Below are positions 27,694 to 37,318 of a DNA stretch of 64,000 nucleotides, in pieces. Source of the stretch: Streptomyces sp. H27-C3. GTDB lineage: Bacteria > Actinomycetota > Actinomycetes > Streptomycetales > Streptomycetaceae. Position 1 is the first letter of the stretch. The number at the start of each line of letters is the position of its first letter. A program made the translations under genes and the position numbers. The notes beneath the pieces are model-generated. The model saw only the letters and a program-made list of their open reading frames with translations, was not told the DNA's origin and did no database searches. The DNA is taken from positions 52,774 to 116,773 of the forward strand of contig NZ_JASITA010000025.1 of assembly GCF_030063415.1 (NCBI RefSeq), in the 5' to 3' direction.

Positions 27694-28047
27694 TCAGGGC
27701 CGGTCGAGCCGCAGGCGCTCCGCCTTGGGCAGACCGGCCACCACCAGGTCGTACGAGTCCTCGATCAGCTCACGGACCGTCCGGTCCGGGAGGCCGCCGA
27801 CGGTGACCGTGTTCCAGTGGCGCTTGTTCATGTGCCAGCCGGGGGCGATCGCCGGGTGCTCCTCGCGCAGCCGGACCGCGATCTCCGGCTCGCACTTGAG
27901 GTTGACCTTCAGGGGCTCACCGTCCAGTGAGCTGAGGGCGAAGAGCTTGCCGAGGACCTTGAAGACCGAGGTCTCCGGGCCGAACGGGAACTCTTCGACC
28001 GCCGCGTTGAATTCCAGGCAGAACGCCCTCAGCTCCTGCGGGGTCAT
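27694..28047 (-). CDS. MmcQ/YjbR family protein
   Basis: 117 residues, starting MTPQELRAFCLEFNAAVEEFPFGPETSVFKVLGKLFAL. Family landmarks are the FPFGPETSVFKV loop, VNLKCEPEIAVRLREEHPAIAPGWHMNKRHWNTV and a C-terminal helix ELIEDSYDLVVAGLPK. The fold resembles DNA-binding domains, but the role is not established. The start overlaps the CorC-like stop by four bases (ATGA), so it is translated as the last gene of the phoH-ybeY-corC-yjbR unit. Confidence 0.88.
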   Translation of the reverse strand: MTPQELRAFCLEFNAAVEEFPFGPETSVFKVLGKLFALSSLDGEPLKVNLKCEPEIAVRLREEHPAIAPGWHMNKRHWNTVTVGGLPDRTVRELIEDSYDLVVAGLPKAERLRLDRP

Positions 28048-29330
28048 TTCGTCGCTTTCTCTTCGGTCGGCTCGACGAGCACTGTGACGATCTTGTTGCG
28101 GCGGCCCGCCGGGGACTCCGCGGTGAGCCGCAGGGCGCGGCCGTCCGGCAGGTCGACGACGGCGGAAGCGCCCGCGATGGGGACGCGTCCGAGCGACTTC
28201 GCCAGGAGTCCGCCGACGGTCTCCACGTCCTCGTCGTCGAGTTCATCGAGGCCGTAGAGCTCGCCGAGGTCGCCGATGTCGAGGCGGGCGGTGACGCGGT
28301 AACAGCCTTCGCCCAAGTCGTCGACGGGCGGCAGTTCACGGTCGTACTCGTCGGTGATCTCGCCGACGATCTCTTCCAGGATGTCCTCGATGGTGACGAT
28401 GCCGGCCGTGCCGCCGTACTCGTCGATGACGACGGCGACGTGATTGCGCTCCTGCTGCATCTCGCGCAGCAGGTCCCCGGCGTTCTTCGTGTCGGGGACG
28501 AAGACGGCGGAGCGCATCGCGGTGGAGACCAGGTCGGACTCGGAGTCGCGGTTGATGTGCGTCTTCCTGACCAGGTCCTTGAGATAGACGATGCCGACGA
28601 TGTCGTCCTCGTTCTCGCCGGTCACCGGGATGCGGGAGAAGCCGGAGCGCAGGGCGAGGGTGAGGGTCTGGCGGATCGTCTTGTAGCGCTCGATGGAGAT
28701 CAGGTCGGTCCTGGGGACCATGACCTCGCGTACGAGTGTGTCGCCGAGCTCGAAGACCGAGTGCACCATGCGGCGCTCGTCGTCCTCGATCAGGGACTCC
28801 TGCTCGGCCAGGTCGACCATCGCGCGCAGCTCCGCCTCGCTGGCGAAGGGGCCCTTGCGGAAACCCTTGCCGGGCGTCAGCGCGTTGCCGATGAGGATCA
28901 GCAGTTGCGGGATGGGGCCCATGATCCGGGCCAACGGCAGCAGAACGTACGCCGACGCGGTCGCCGTGTTCAGCGGGTGCTGGCGGCCGATGGTGCGCGG
29001 CGACACCCCGACGGCGACATAGCTGACGAGGACCATCACCGCGATGGCGATGGCCAGCGCCTCCCAGGTCTCGTCGAACTCGCGCAGGCAGACATATGTG
29101 ACGAGGACCCCGGCCGCCATCTCGCAGGCGACCCGCACCAGCAGCGCGACATTCAGATAGCGGACCGGGTCGGCGGCGACCTGCGCCAGCTTGGCGCTGC
29201 CGCGGCGGCCCGCGCGGGCCGCCTCGTCGGCGCGGAACGTGGAGACGCGGGCGATGCCCGCCTCCGCGCACGCGGCGAGCCAGGCGACGACGACCAGCAG
29301 GACCGCGCCGGTGATCAGTTGCGCGGTCAT
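28044..29330 (-). CDS. CorC/HlyC-type membrane protein with CBS domains
   Basis: 428 residues. An N-terminal CNNM-like membrane domain with about four helices (to about residue 150), then two CBS domains: VREVMVPRTDLISI (about 200) and TAMRSAVFVPDTKNAGDLL, ending with VVIDEYGGTAGIVTIEDILEEIVGEITDEYD, the hallmark of the CorC/TlyC group. A C-terminal transporter-associated domain follows. Related proteins handle Mg2+/Co2+ efflux; hemolysin activity is a legacy name. It overlaps ybeY by four bases and the MmcQ-like gene by four. Confidence 0.92.
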   Translation of the reverse strand: MTAQLITGAVLLVVVAWLAACAEAGIARVSTFRADEAARAGRRGSAKLAQVAADPVRYLNVALLVRVACEMAAGVLVTYVCLREFDETWEALAIAIAVMVLVSYVAVGVSPRTIGRQHPLNTATASAYVLLPLARIMGPIPQLLILIGNALTPGKGFRKGPFASEAELRAMVDLAEQESLIEDDERRMVHSVFELGDTLVREVMVPRTDLISIERYKTIRQTLTLALRSGFSRIPVTGENEDDIVGIVYLKDLVRKTHINRDSESDLVSTAMRSAVFVPDTKNAGDLLREMQQERNHVAVVIDEYGGTAGIVTIEDILEEIVGEITDEYDRELPPVDDLGEGCYRVTARLDIGDLGELYGLDELDDEDVETVGGLLAKSLGRVPIAGASAVVDLPDGRALRLTAESPAGRRNKIVTVLVEPTEEKATK

Positions 29331-29824
29331 GAAACGGTCGGCGCGGGCGACGGGCCGGTCATTCCCTGGTCCGAGCGCCAGCCGTCGACGATCGCGGCCT
29401 GGAGGCCGAACATCTCGGCCTTCTCGTCCGGCTCCTCGTGGTCGTAACCGAGCAGGTGCAGCACACCATGGACGGTCAGGAGCTGAAGCTCCTCGTCCAT
29501 GGAGTGCTGCGTCTCGGCTTCCTCACCCTGGGACTTGGCGATCTCCGGGCAGAGCACGATGTCACCGAGCAGGCCCTGCGGGGGCTCTTCGTCGTCCTTG
29601 ACCGGCGGACGCAGCTCGTCCATCGGGAAGGACATGACGTCGGTCGGACCCGGCAGGTCCATCCACTGGATGTGCAGCTGCTCCATGGCGGCGGTGTCCA
29701 CGACGATCACCGAGAGCTCGGAGAGCGGGTGGATACGCATCCGGGTGAGCGCGTAGCGGGCGATGTCGAGGATCGCCCGCTCGTCGACCTCGGTTCCGGA
29801 CTCGTTGTTGACATCGATCGACAT
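29327..29824 (-). CDS. ybeY: Endoribonuclease YbeY (16S rRNA maturation)
   Basis: 165 residues. The zinc-binding signature HGVLHLLGYDHEEPDE (about 115-130) has all three His of H-x3-H-x5-H. PTDVMSFPMDE is the other conserved block. Works in rRNA 3' end processing and ribosome quality control. It follows phoH by 12 bases and overlaps the CorC gene by four, so translation is coupled. Confidence 0.95.
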   Translation of the reverse strand: MSIDVNNESGTEVDERAILDIARYALTRMRIHPLSELSVIVVDTAAMEQLHIQWMDLPGPTDVMSFPMDELRPPVKDDEEPPQGLLGDIVLCPEIAKSQGEEAETQHSMDEELQLLTVHGVLHLLGYDHEEPDEKAEMFGLQAAIVDGWRSDQGMTGPSPAPTVS

Positions 29825-29836
29825 GGTGCTGGGTTA

Positions 29837-30868
<1,032 letters not shown>

Positions 30869-31046
30869 GGGCCGGCACAAAGGCCTGCACATACCTCCCG
30901 CTGCAGGGTTCTCGCTGCTCGACAACCTCTGGAACACCAAGCGTACGTCTGCGCACTGACAAGGCCGAGGCCTTTTCCTCGCGGCACCTTGCGCGGCCTG
31001 CGCGCGCCGCGCCTGGGCCCGCGGCGGCTCTACTACGCGGGTGTGT

Positions 31047-31074
31047 CTCTGGGCGGGCGGCTCTGGGCGGGCGG
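31047..31074. repeat. 14-bp tandem duplication next to a sugar kinase 3' end
   Basis: CTCTGGGCGGGCGG occurs at 31047-31060 and again at 31061-31074. Imperfect copies of the last bases of the sugar kinase gene (CTCTCTACGCGGGCG) flank it upstream (CTCTACTACGCGGG). Likely a slippage product at the gene's 3' end. Confidence 0.5.
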
Positions 31075-31078
31075 CTCT

Positions 31079-32212
31079 CTACGCGGGCGTGCGGAAGCCG
31101 ATCGTCGGCACCGCCCGGCGCAGCGGCCAGGGCCGGCCCGCCGCGGGCAGCAGGTCCTCCAGGAACGCGTACCGCCGCAGCGCCTGCGGGTCCTGCGCTT
31201 CGCACGCCTGCACCTTCCGCCACCAGGCCGCGATCTCCGACCAGCCGGGCGCCGACAGCGAGCCGCCGAACTCCTGGACCGACAGGGCGGCCGTCAGCCC
31301 CGCGAAGGCGAGCCGGTCCGCCAGCGGCCAGCCGGCGAGCGTGCCGGTGACGAAGCCGGCGACGAAGACATCGCCCGCGCCGGTCGGGTCGAGCGCATCG
31401 ACGGCGATGGCGGGGACCTGCGCGGTCTCCCCCGTCGAGCCGTCCACGGCGTACGCGCCCTCCGCGCCCAGGGTGACGACGGCGACCGGCACCTTCTCGG
31501 CCAGCGCGCGGGCCGCGGCGCGCGGGCAGTCGGTGCGGGTGTAGCGCATCGCCTCCTCGGCGTTGGGCAGGAACGCCTCGCAGTGCTCCAGGTCCGTGAG
31601 GCCCGTCAGGTCCCAGCGGCCCGTGTCGTCCCAGCCGACGTCGGCGAACACCTTGGCGCCACTGCGCGCGGCTGCGGCGATCCACTCCTCGCTGCGGCCG
31701 GGGGCCAGGGCTGCGATGGCGCCACGCGCGCGTGGCGGGCACTGCGGGAAGGGTCCTGGGCCCGCGGGGGGCGGGGCCTCGTGGCCGTGGGACACCATGG
31801 TCCGTTCGCCCTCGTACGCCATGGACACGGTCACCGGTGAGTGCCAGCCGGGCACCGTGCGTGACATGCCCAGGTCAATGCCCTCGCCCTGCGCGAGGGC
31901 ATCCCAGCAGTACTCGCCGTAGTGGTCGTCGCCGAAGGCCGCGGCGAGTGAGGTGCGCAGGCCGAGCCGGGCCAGGGCGGTCGCCATGTTGGCGACGCCG
32001 CCGGGGCTGGAGCCCATGCCGCGCGCCCAGGACTCGGTGCCGCGCACCGGGGCGCTGTCCAGGCCGGTGAAGATGATGTCGAGGAAGACCGTGCCGGTGA
32101 GGAAGACGTCGCAGCACGGGCCGTCCGGGGAGCGCAGCCCGTCCAGCGGATCGAGGCTGCTCGATCCGCCGGACTGTCCGGAGTGGTCACTGCTGGCTGC
32201 GTGCGTTCTCAC
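31079..32212 (-). CDS. PfkB-family carbohydrate/nucleoside kinase
   Basis: 377 residues from the GTG at 32212 with GGGGAG seven bases before. PfkB signature 1 region GMGSSPGGVANMATALARLGLRTSLAAAFGDDHYGEYC (about 65-105), then the ATP/catalytic signature DALDPTGAGDVFVAGFVTGTL (about 275-295) with the catalytic Asp of GAGD. The substrate is not evident; ribokinase-like sugars are typical. It is followed by phoH but not in an obvious pathway with it. The glucarate dehydratase next door (124 bases) could supply a sugar acid, but a 2-keto acid kinase is only a guess. Confidence 0.88.
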   Translation of the reverse strand: MRTHAASSDHSGQSGGSSSLDPLDGLRSPDGPCCDVFLTGTVFLDIIFTGLDSAPVRGTESWARGMGSSPGGVANMATALARLGLRTSLAAAFGDDHYGEYCWDALAQGEGIDLGMSRTVPGWHSPVTVSMAYEGERTMVSHGHEAPPPAGPGPFPQCPPRARGAIAALAPGRSEEWIAAAARSGAKVFADVGWDDTGRWDLTGLTDLEHCEAFLPNAEEAMRYTRTDCPRAAARALAEKVPVAVVTLGAEGAYAVDGSTGETAQVPAIAVDALDPTGAGDVFVAGFVTGTLAGWPLADRLAFAGLTAALSVQEFGGSLSAPGWSEIAAWWRKVQACEAQDPQALRRYAFLEDLLPAAGRPWPLRRAVPTIGFRTPA

Positions 32213-32336
32213 CGTGCGCTCCCCTGGGGTGGTGCCTGGTGGTGCGGATTCAGGCCAGTGTGCCCGACTACGCGTCCAGAGGGGCTCGCGGCAATGCGTC
32301 AGTGATGTGAACGGTCTCCTCGGCGCACGCCTCGCG

Positions 32337-33638
32337 TCACCAGCGCGGCAGCGGCGGCGCCGTCCACTGCTCGTACCCGTCGGCCCCGCGCATCGCGGCG
32401 GCGTCGTCGCGGTCGCGCATCGCGCCGTACGCCGTCTCGTCGAGCCAGCGGCGGTGCAGGCGCTCCAGGGCGTCCCGGTCGAGCTCGACGCCGAGGCCGG
32501 GGGCGTCGGACACCGTCAGCCGGCCCTCGTCGAAGGTGTGGCGCCGGGTGATGACGTCCTCGGTCTGCCACGGGTAGTGGCTGTCGCAGGAGTGGTCCAG
32601 GTTGGGGACGGTGGCGGCGACATGGGTCATCGCGGCGAGGCTGATACCCATGTGGGTGTTGGAGTGCATGGACAGGCCGACGCCGAAGGTCCGGCAGATC
32701 GCGGCCAGTTCACGGGTGTTGCGCAGTCCGCCCCAGTAGTGGTGGTCGGAGAGGATCACCTGAACGGCGTTGGTGCGGAAAGCCTCGCGGATCTCGGGGA
32801 AGGTCGTCACGCACATGTTGGTGGCGAGCGGCACGTCCGTCCCGGCGGACACCTCGGCCATGGCGGGGGTGCCGGGCGCCGGGTCCTCCAGGTATTCGAG
32901 GACGCCGGCGAGCTCCTTGGCGACCGTCAGGGAGGTCTCGGTCGTCCAGGCGCCGTTGGGGTCCAGCCGCAGCGGGTGGCCGGGGAAGGCCTCGGCGAGT
33001 GCCCGCACGGCGGCGATCTCCTGCTCGGGCTCGAAGACGCCGCCCTTGAGCTTGAAGGAGCCGAAGCCGTGTTCGCGTACGAAGCGCCGGGCCTGCTCCA
33101 CGATGCCGGCCGGGTCGAGCGCCGCGCCCCAGTCGTCGCTCTCGCCCGCGCCGCCGGGGTGCTCGGCCCAGCGGTAGAAGAGGTACGCGCTGTACTCGAC
33201 GTGGTCGCGGACCTTACCGCCGAGGAGGGTGTGCACGGGCTGCCCGTACGCCTTGCCCAGGATGTCCAGGCAGGCCACCTCGAAGGCGGAGACGACGGAC
33301 AGCCGCAACTTGTCGGCGGTCTGGACGCCGCGCAGCCCGCCGACGTCGATGGCGTGGTCCTCGCGCGCGTGGTCGACACCGACCCGCTGCGCGAGGGTGA
33401 ACAGGCCGTTGAGGTCGGCCGCGTCGTGGCCGGGCAGCAGATCGGCGTACGGCCGGGCCAACTCCAGGTACTTGGTGTCGCCGTAGGTCTCGCCGACTCC
33501 GGCGATCCCGTCCGCCGTGACCACCTCGACGACCAGGCGGGGGGTGTACGGCTGGTGCACCCCTTGGACATTGAGCAGGGGTGGGTCAGAGATGAGAACA
33601 GGGGTCAGCCGGACTTCGGTGATGGTCAGGTCCGCCAC
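32337..33638 (-). CDS. gudD: Glucarate dehydratase (enolase superfamily)
   Basis: Converts D-glucarate to 5-keto-4-deoxy-glucarate. 433 residues from a GTG at 33638, with GGAGATGA 10 bases before. The enolase-superfamily barrel is clear: FGSFKLKGGVFEPE (catalytic Lys pair KxK region), LRLDPNGAW (metal Asp), EYLEDP (metal Glu), and LSMHSNTHMGISL (catalytic His). The N-terminal lid begins MADLTITEVRLTPVLISDPPLLN. All active-site blocks are present. No aldolase or transporter lies next to it. An AT-richer patch at 33640-33680 upstream may hold a control site. Confidence 0.92.
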   Translation of the reverse strand: MADLTITEVRLTPVLISDPPLLNVQGVHQPYTPRLVVEVVTADGIAGVGETYGDTKYLELARPYADLLPGHDAADLNGLFTLAQRVGVDHAREDHAIDVGGLRGVQTADKLRLSVVSAFEVACLDILGKAYGQPVHTLLGGKVRDHVEYSAYLFYRWAEHPGGAGESDDWGAALDPAGIVEQARRFVREHGFGSFKLKGGVFEPEQEIAAVRALAEAFPGHPLRLDPNGAWTTETSLTVAKELAGVLEYLEDPAPGTPAMAEVSAGTDVPLATNMCVTTFPEIREAFRTNAVQVILSDHHYWGGLRNTRELAAICRTFGVGLSMHSNTHMGISLAAMTHVAATVPNLDHSCDSHYPWQTEDVITRRHTFDEGRLTVSDAPGLGVELDRDALERLHRRWLDETAYGAMRDRDDAAAMRGADGYEQWTAPPLPRW

Positions 33639-33694
33639 AGCTAGTCATCTCCGTATGTAAACGACGTCCATGTATGAAGATGCAGCGTAAGGAG

Positions 33695-33759
33695 GCGCAC
33701 CGAAGTGCGTCAACGGCCCCGGCACAACGGTCGGGGCACGACCGTTGTGCCGGGGCCGT
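33695..33759 (-). terminator. Double hairpin ending the adenosine deaminase transcript
   Basis: A perfect 21-bp stem (33713-33733 with 33739-33759, loop GGGCA) begins at the add stop codon. Further on, minus strand CGCAC-TTCG-GTGCG (33697-33710) adds a stable UUCG tetraloop hairpin. No U-run; very strong GC stems. Confidence 0.7.
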
Positions 33760-34748
33760 CAGAAGACGTGCGCGTCGACCTCGGCGAGATACCGGGCGCG
33801 GCGCTCCTCGTCGTCGTCGAGGAAGGCCGCCAGGAAGGAGTTGCGGGCCAGCTCGCGCAGCTGCTCGTGGCCGAGCCCGAGCGCCTCGTGGACAGCGTGG
33901 AAGGTGTCGCCGACGTAACCGCCGAAGTAGGCCGGGTCGTCGGAGTTCACCGTCACGAGCAGGCCGGCCGCCATCATCTCCCGCAGCGGATGCTGTTCCA
34001 GGATGTCGATGGTCCGCAGCCGTACGTTCGAGAGCGGGCACAGCGTCAGTGGCACCCGGTCCCGCACCAGCCGCTCCACCAGCTCCGGGTCCTCCATGGA
34101 CCGCAGCCCGTGGTCGACGCGCTCGACTCCCAGGATGTCCAGGGCCTCCCAGATGTACGCCGGCGGGCCCTCCTCGCCCGCGTGCGCGACCCTGCGCAGC
34201 CCGAGGGCGGCGGCCTCCTCGTACACCTCACGGAACTTCGACGGCGGGTGCCCGACCTCCGCCGAGTCCAGGCCGACGGCGGCGATCCGGTGCAGATGCG
34301 GCTTGGCGTCCGCCAGCGTCGCCAGCGCCGATTCGGCACTCTCGTCGCGCAGGAAGCACATGATCAGCCGGGTGGAGATGCCGTGCCGCTCCTCGCTGTT
34401 GTCCAGCGCGCGGGACAGCCCGTCGATCACGGTGGCGATCTCCACACCGCGCGCGGTGTGCGCCTGCGGGTCGAAGAAGATCTCCGCGTGCCGCACCCCC
34501 TGCTGCGCGGCGCGCGCCAGATAGGCGTCGGCGAGCTCCTCGAAGTCCTCCTCGGTGCGCAGCACGGCCATCAGCGCGTAGTACAGGTCGAGGAAGGTCT
34601 GGAGGTCGTCGAAGAGGTAGGCGCGGCGCAGCTCCTCGGTGTCGGCGTGGGGCAGCTTCACCCCGTTCCGCTCGGCGAGCGCGAAGGCCAGCTCTGGCTC
34701 GAGGGTTCCTTCGATGTGGAGGTGCAGTTCGGCCTTGGGGAGGTGCAT
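33759..34748 (-). CDS. add: Adenosine deaminase family enzyme
   Basis: 329 residues from the ATG at 34748 (MHLPKAELHLHIEGTLEPELAFALAERN). Metal and substrate residues: HLHIEG at 10-15, HAGEEG (about 195-200), the conserved GVERVDHGL (His about 220), and NSDDPAYFGG (Asp pair about 275). It hydrolyses the amino group of adenosine or adenine; the subgroup (adenosine versus adenine or 6-amino purine-like) is not certain. It lies directly downstream of rnz and the HIT gene in the same direction. Confidence 0.9.
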   Translation of the reverse strand: MHLPKAELHLHIEGTLEPELAFALAERNGVKLPHADTEELRRAYLFDDLQTFLDLYYALMAVLRTEEDFEELADAYLARAAQQGVRHAEIFFDPQAHTARGVEIATVIDGLSRALDNSEERHGISTRLIMCFLRDESAESALATLADAKPHLHRIAAVGLDSAEVGHPPSKFREVYEEAAALGLRRVAHAGEEGPPAYIWEALDILGVERVDHGLRSMEDPELVERLVRDRVPLTLCPLSNVRLRTIDILEQHPLREMMAAGLLVTVNSDDPAYFGGYVGDTFHAVHEALGLGHEQLRELARNSFLAAFLDDDEERRARYLAEVDAHVF

Positions 34749-34792
34749 GAGGGTTCTTCTCGTCGGGGTCGATCGAAGGGCGGTGTGGTGGT

Positions 34793-35701
34793 TCAGGGGC
34801 TGCGCTTGGGCAGCGGCACTCTCAACAGGTCGGCGGCGACGGTCAGTTCGCCGTCGAACCCGGCCGCGCGGGCCTGGCGTTCGAAGGCGTCGGGGTCGCT
34901 GTAGCGCTGCGAGAAATGGGTCAGGACGAGGTGGCGTACGCCCGCCCCGCGTGCCACCCGCCCGGCCTGGCCGGCGGTCAGGTGGCCGTGGTCGACGGCC
35001 AGCTTCTCGTCCTCGTCGAGGAAGGTCGACTCGATGACGAGCATGTCGCAGCCCTCGGCGAGCGCGTACACGCCGTCGCACAGCCGGGTGTCCATGACGA
35101 ACGCGAAGCGCTGTCCTGGCCGCGCCTCGCTGACCTGGTCGAGCGTGACGCCGCGCAGCTCACCGTCGCGCTGCAGGAGGCCGACGTCCGGCCCCGAGAT
35201 GCCGTGCTCGGCGAGCAGCGCGGGCAGCATGCGGCGCCCGTCCGGCTCGGTGAGGCGGTAGCCGTACGACTCGACGGGGTGCGAGAGCTTGTGGGCGTCG
35301 AGGACGTACGTCGGCGCGGTGGCCAGTACCCCGTCGGCGTCGACCGGCGCCTCGGTCAGCTTCACCGTCTCGCGGTAGGCGGTGGCGTACCGCAGCCGGT
35401 CGAAGAAGTGCCGGCCGCTCGCCGGGTAGTGCGCGGTGACGGGGTGCGGGACCCGGTCGAGGTTGATGCGCTGGATCACTCCGGCGAGGCCCAGCGAGTG
35501 GTCGCCGTGGAAGTGCGTGACGCAGATCCGGTTCAGGTCGTGCGCGGCGACTCCGGCGCGCAGCATCTGGCGCTGGGTGCCCTCGCCGGGATCGAAGAGG
35601 ATGCCCTCGCCGTCCCAGCGCAGCAGATAGCCGTTGTGGTTGCGGTGCCGGGTGGGGACCTGACTGGCGGTGCCGAGGACCACCAGTTCTCGTGCGGACA
35701 C
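34793..35701 (-). CDS. rnz: Ribonuclease Z
   Basis: Matures tRNA 3' ends. Start GTG at 35701 (VSARELVVLGTASQVPTR), 302 residues. The beta-lactamase-fold metal motif THFHGDHSLGLAGVIQRI (about 60-77, HxHxDH), the later VMDTRLCDG, and HLVLTHFSQRY (His about 265). This is the 300-residue bacterial ElaC type. Ten bases separate it from the HIT gene upstream, so the pair is likely one transcript. Confidence 0.92.
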   Translation of the reverse strand: MSARELVVLGTASQVPTRHRNHNGYLLRWDGEGILFDPGEGTQRQMLRAGVAAHDLNRICVTHFHGDHSLGLAGVIQRINLDRVPHPVTAHYPASGRHFFDRLRYATAYRETVKLTEAPVDADGVLATAPTYVLDAHKLSHPVESYGYRLTEPDGRRMLPALLAEHGISGPDVGLLQRDGELRGVTLDQVSEARPGQRFAFVMDTRLCDGVYALAEGCDMLVIESTFLDEDEKLAVDHGHLTAGQAGRVARGAGVRHLVLTHFSQRYSDPDAFERQARAAGFDGELTVAADLLRVPLPKRSP

Positions 35702-35711
35702 GGGTTCTGCC

Positions 35712-36071
35712 CTATCCGGGCGGCCAGTTGAGACCGCGCCCGCCGAGCACATGGGCGTGCGCGTGGAAGACGGTCTGGCCCGCGCCGCTGCCGGTGTTGA
35801 AGATGACCCGGTAGCCGGTGGCCTCGATCTTCTCGTCGGCCGCGACGGCGCCCGCCTCGCGCAGCACGTCCGCCGCGATCTGCGGCTCCGCGGCGGCGAG
35901 CGAGGCGCTGTCCGGGTGGTGCACCTTGGGGATGACCAGGACGTGGGTCGGGGCCTGGGGGTTGATGTCGCGGAACGCGACGGTGGTTTCCGTCTCGCGG
36001 ACGACGGTCGCGGGCACCTCACCCGCGACGATCTTGCAGAACAGGCAGTCCGCCTGTCGTTCTCCCGCCAT
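35712..36071 (-). CDS. HIT family nucleotide hydrolase
   Basis: 119 residues from the ATG at 36071, with GAGGAGG 10 bases before. N-terminal CLFCKIVAGEVPATVVRE gives one Cys pair of the zinc site; the active histidine triad is TVFHAHAHVLGG near the end, with the NTGSGAGQ loop before it. Small HIT proteins hydrolyse AMP- or ADP-type linkages. Upstream it has tandem 14-mers (36097-36138) that look like a control region. Confidence 0.94.
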   Translation of the reverse strand: MAGERQADCLFCKIVAGEVPATVVRETETTVAFRDINPQAPTHVLVIPKVHHPDSASLAAAEPQIAADVLREAGAVAADEKIEATGYRVIFNTGSGAGQTVFHAHAHVLGGRGLNWPPG

Positions 36072-36096
36072 GGTCCGTGGCCTCCTCGGTTCCGGT

Positions 36097-36145
36097 CAGG
36101 ACGTGCCGATCAGGATGTACCGATCAAGTATGTCTGATCCGGTAC
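36097..36145. promoter_or_regulatory. Tandem 14-mers and an inverted repeat upstream of the HIT gene
   Basis: CAGGACGTGCCGAT (36097), CAGGATGTACCGAT (36111) and CAAGTATGTCTGAT (36125) are three decaying 14-base repeats. GTACCGATCA and TGATCCGGTAC form a near-palindrome at 36117-36145. The patch is AT-richer than its surroundings, 26-75 bases before the HIT start, fitting a promoter/operator. Confidence 0.45.
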
Positions 36146-36190
36146 CCCCGGAACCGTCGACTCCCACCGGCCGTCGGCGGAGCCGCCCAC

Positions 36191-36991
36191 TCAGCAGCCG
36201 CTTCCCTCTGTCCGTGCCTGCGGGCCGCCGAGTCCAGCCAGCCGGACCTGCCCGTACTCCCGGTGCGCCAGCGGCAGCCGGTACGTCCCGGCGTCCTCGC
36301 GCAGCACCACCGACGCGTCGACGAGCGAGGCCAGTTCGGCGCCGCCGGTGAAGACCGTCCTGACCTGGTCGCCGGTGAAACTGCCGGTGAACGAGGAGAG
36401 CCGGGCCCACAGCAGCCGCTCGACGCGGCCGCACAGGTCGTGGCTCCACTCGATCGCGTTGAGCAGGGAACGGTGCCTGGCGGGCGCCTTCGGACCGTGT
36501 ATCAGTACGTCGAACCGCTCGCCCGGGGTGCACAGGCTCCCGTACAGCTGCTGCGGTTCGGTCGCACGCAGGCTGCGCGCGGCCAGCAGCACGCCCGGAC
36601 CGTACGTGCTCACAGGTGTCCAGTACGAGCAGACCGCGCCGGCCGGCGAGCAGCCGCAGCACGACGTCCGTGGGGTCGGGCCCCGGTGTCGACGCGGCGT
36701 GCAGGGAGGCCGCGACGGCGTGCGGGACCCGCGCGGCGGCGCCGCAGGCGGCGAGGTCGCCGTGGTGGACGGGTCCACCATCCTTACGCCGCCACGGAAC
36801 CGGTCCGCGAGCGAGGCCGCGGCGCGCACCGCGATCCGGCTCTCGCCGACACCGCCGGGCCCAAGGAGCGTGACCATGCGGGCGCTGCCGAACAGCGTGC
36901 GTACCAATTCGATTTCGGGCTCCCGGCCGACAAAGCTCGTCATCTCGCTCGGGAGGTCAGTCCGCTGCCAGCGCCAGCCCGATTCCGACAT
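36191..36991 (-). pseudogene. LuxR/NB-ARC (AfsR-like) regulator remnant with several frameshifts
   Basis: From the ATG at 36991 the frame is good: LPSEMTSFVGREPEIELVRTLFGSARMVTLLGPGGVGESR, an NB-ARC ATPase start. The P-loop Lys is replaced by Glu (GVGESR), which would stop ATP binding. After about residue 75 homology moves to a second frame (LAACGAAARVPHAV ... LRLLAGRRGLLVLDTCEHV) and then back (ARHRSLLNAIEWSHDLCGRVERLLWARLSSF), with the Walker B to sensor segment deleted. The C-terminal HTH half is missing. A decayed regulator, lying next to copy C of the palindromic element. Confidence 0.8.
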
Positions 36992-37318
36992 GCCTGCCCC
37001 ATCCGCTCGACACCGGCCAACTCCCCAAACTAGGAGCGTGGTCACCGGCTGTCAGGGTGGTCGCCGTATCGACTCACTTACGACCTCGGGGGCAATAGCG
37101 CGCGGGCTCCCGGCGCCCTGCGACTCCGCCTCCGGCGTTGTCGTCGGCCGACGACGCTCCGCGTCGCCTCCCTCCTCCGCCTAGGACGCGAAGCCGCAGG
37201 ACGCCACTCGCTGATCCACACTCCATTGCCCCCGAGGTCGTTAGCGGTCGCTCCCCTTCCCCTCGCAATCCTCCTACTGTTCCCCCGGCACACCTCACCG
37301 CGTCACCGCGTCACCGCG
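36992..37318. other. Gene-free stretch holding copy C of the palindromic element
   Basis: Contains the 160-bp element at 37081-37240. Beyond it (37241-37318) I see only an 8-bp repeat CGCGTCAC in three copies (about 37300-37322), the last running into the stop of the lipoprotein gene. No other gene is seen. Confidence 0.6.
37081..37240 (-). mobile_element. 160-bp palindromic MITE-like element (copy C)
   Basis: Perfect 16-bp inverted ends (CGACCTCGGGGGCAAT at 37081-37096; complement at 37225-37240), flanked by TTA at 37078-37080 and 37241-37243. It runs opposite to copy B and has exactly the same length. The interior core GTCGTCGGCCGACGAC is a perfect 16-bp palindrome. Non-coding. Confidence 0.85.

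Noticed and set aside
31079..33638. A complete glucarate catabolic operon
   Set aside because: Glucarate dehydratase and a PfkB kinase are adjacent, but no aldolase, transporter or dedicated regulator is present and the two are 124 bases apart, so a joint pathway is unproven.
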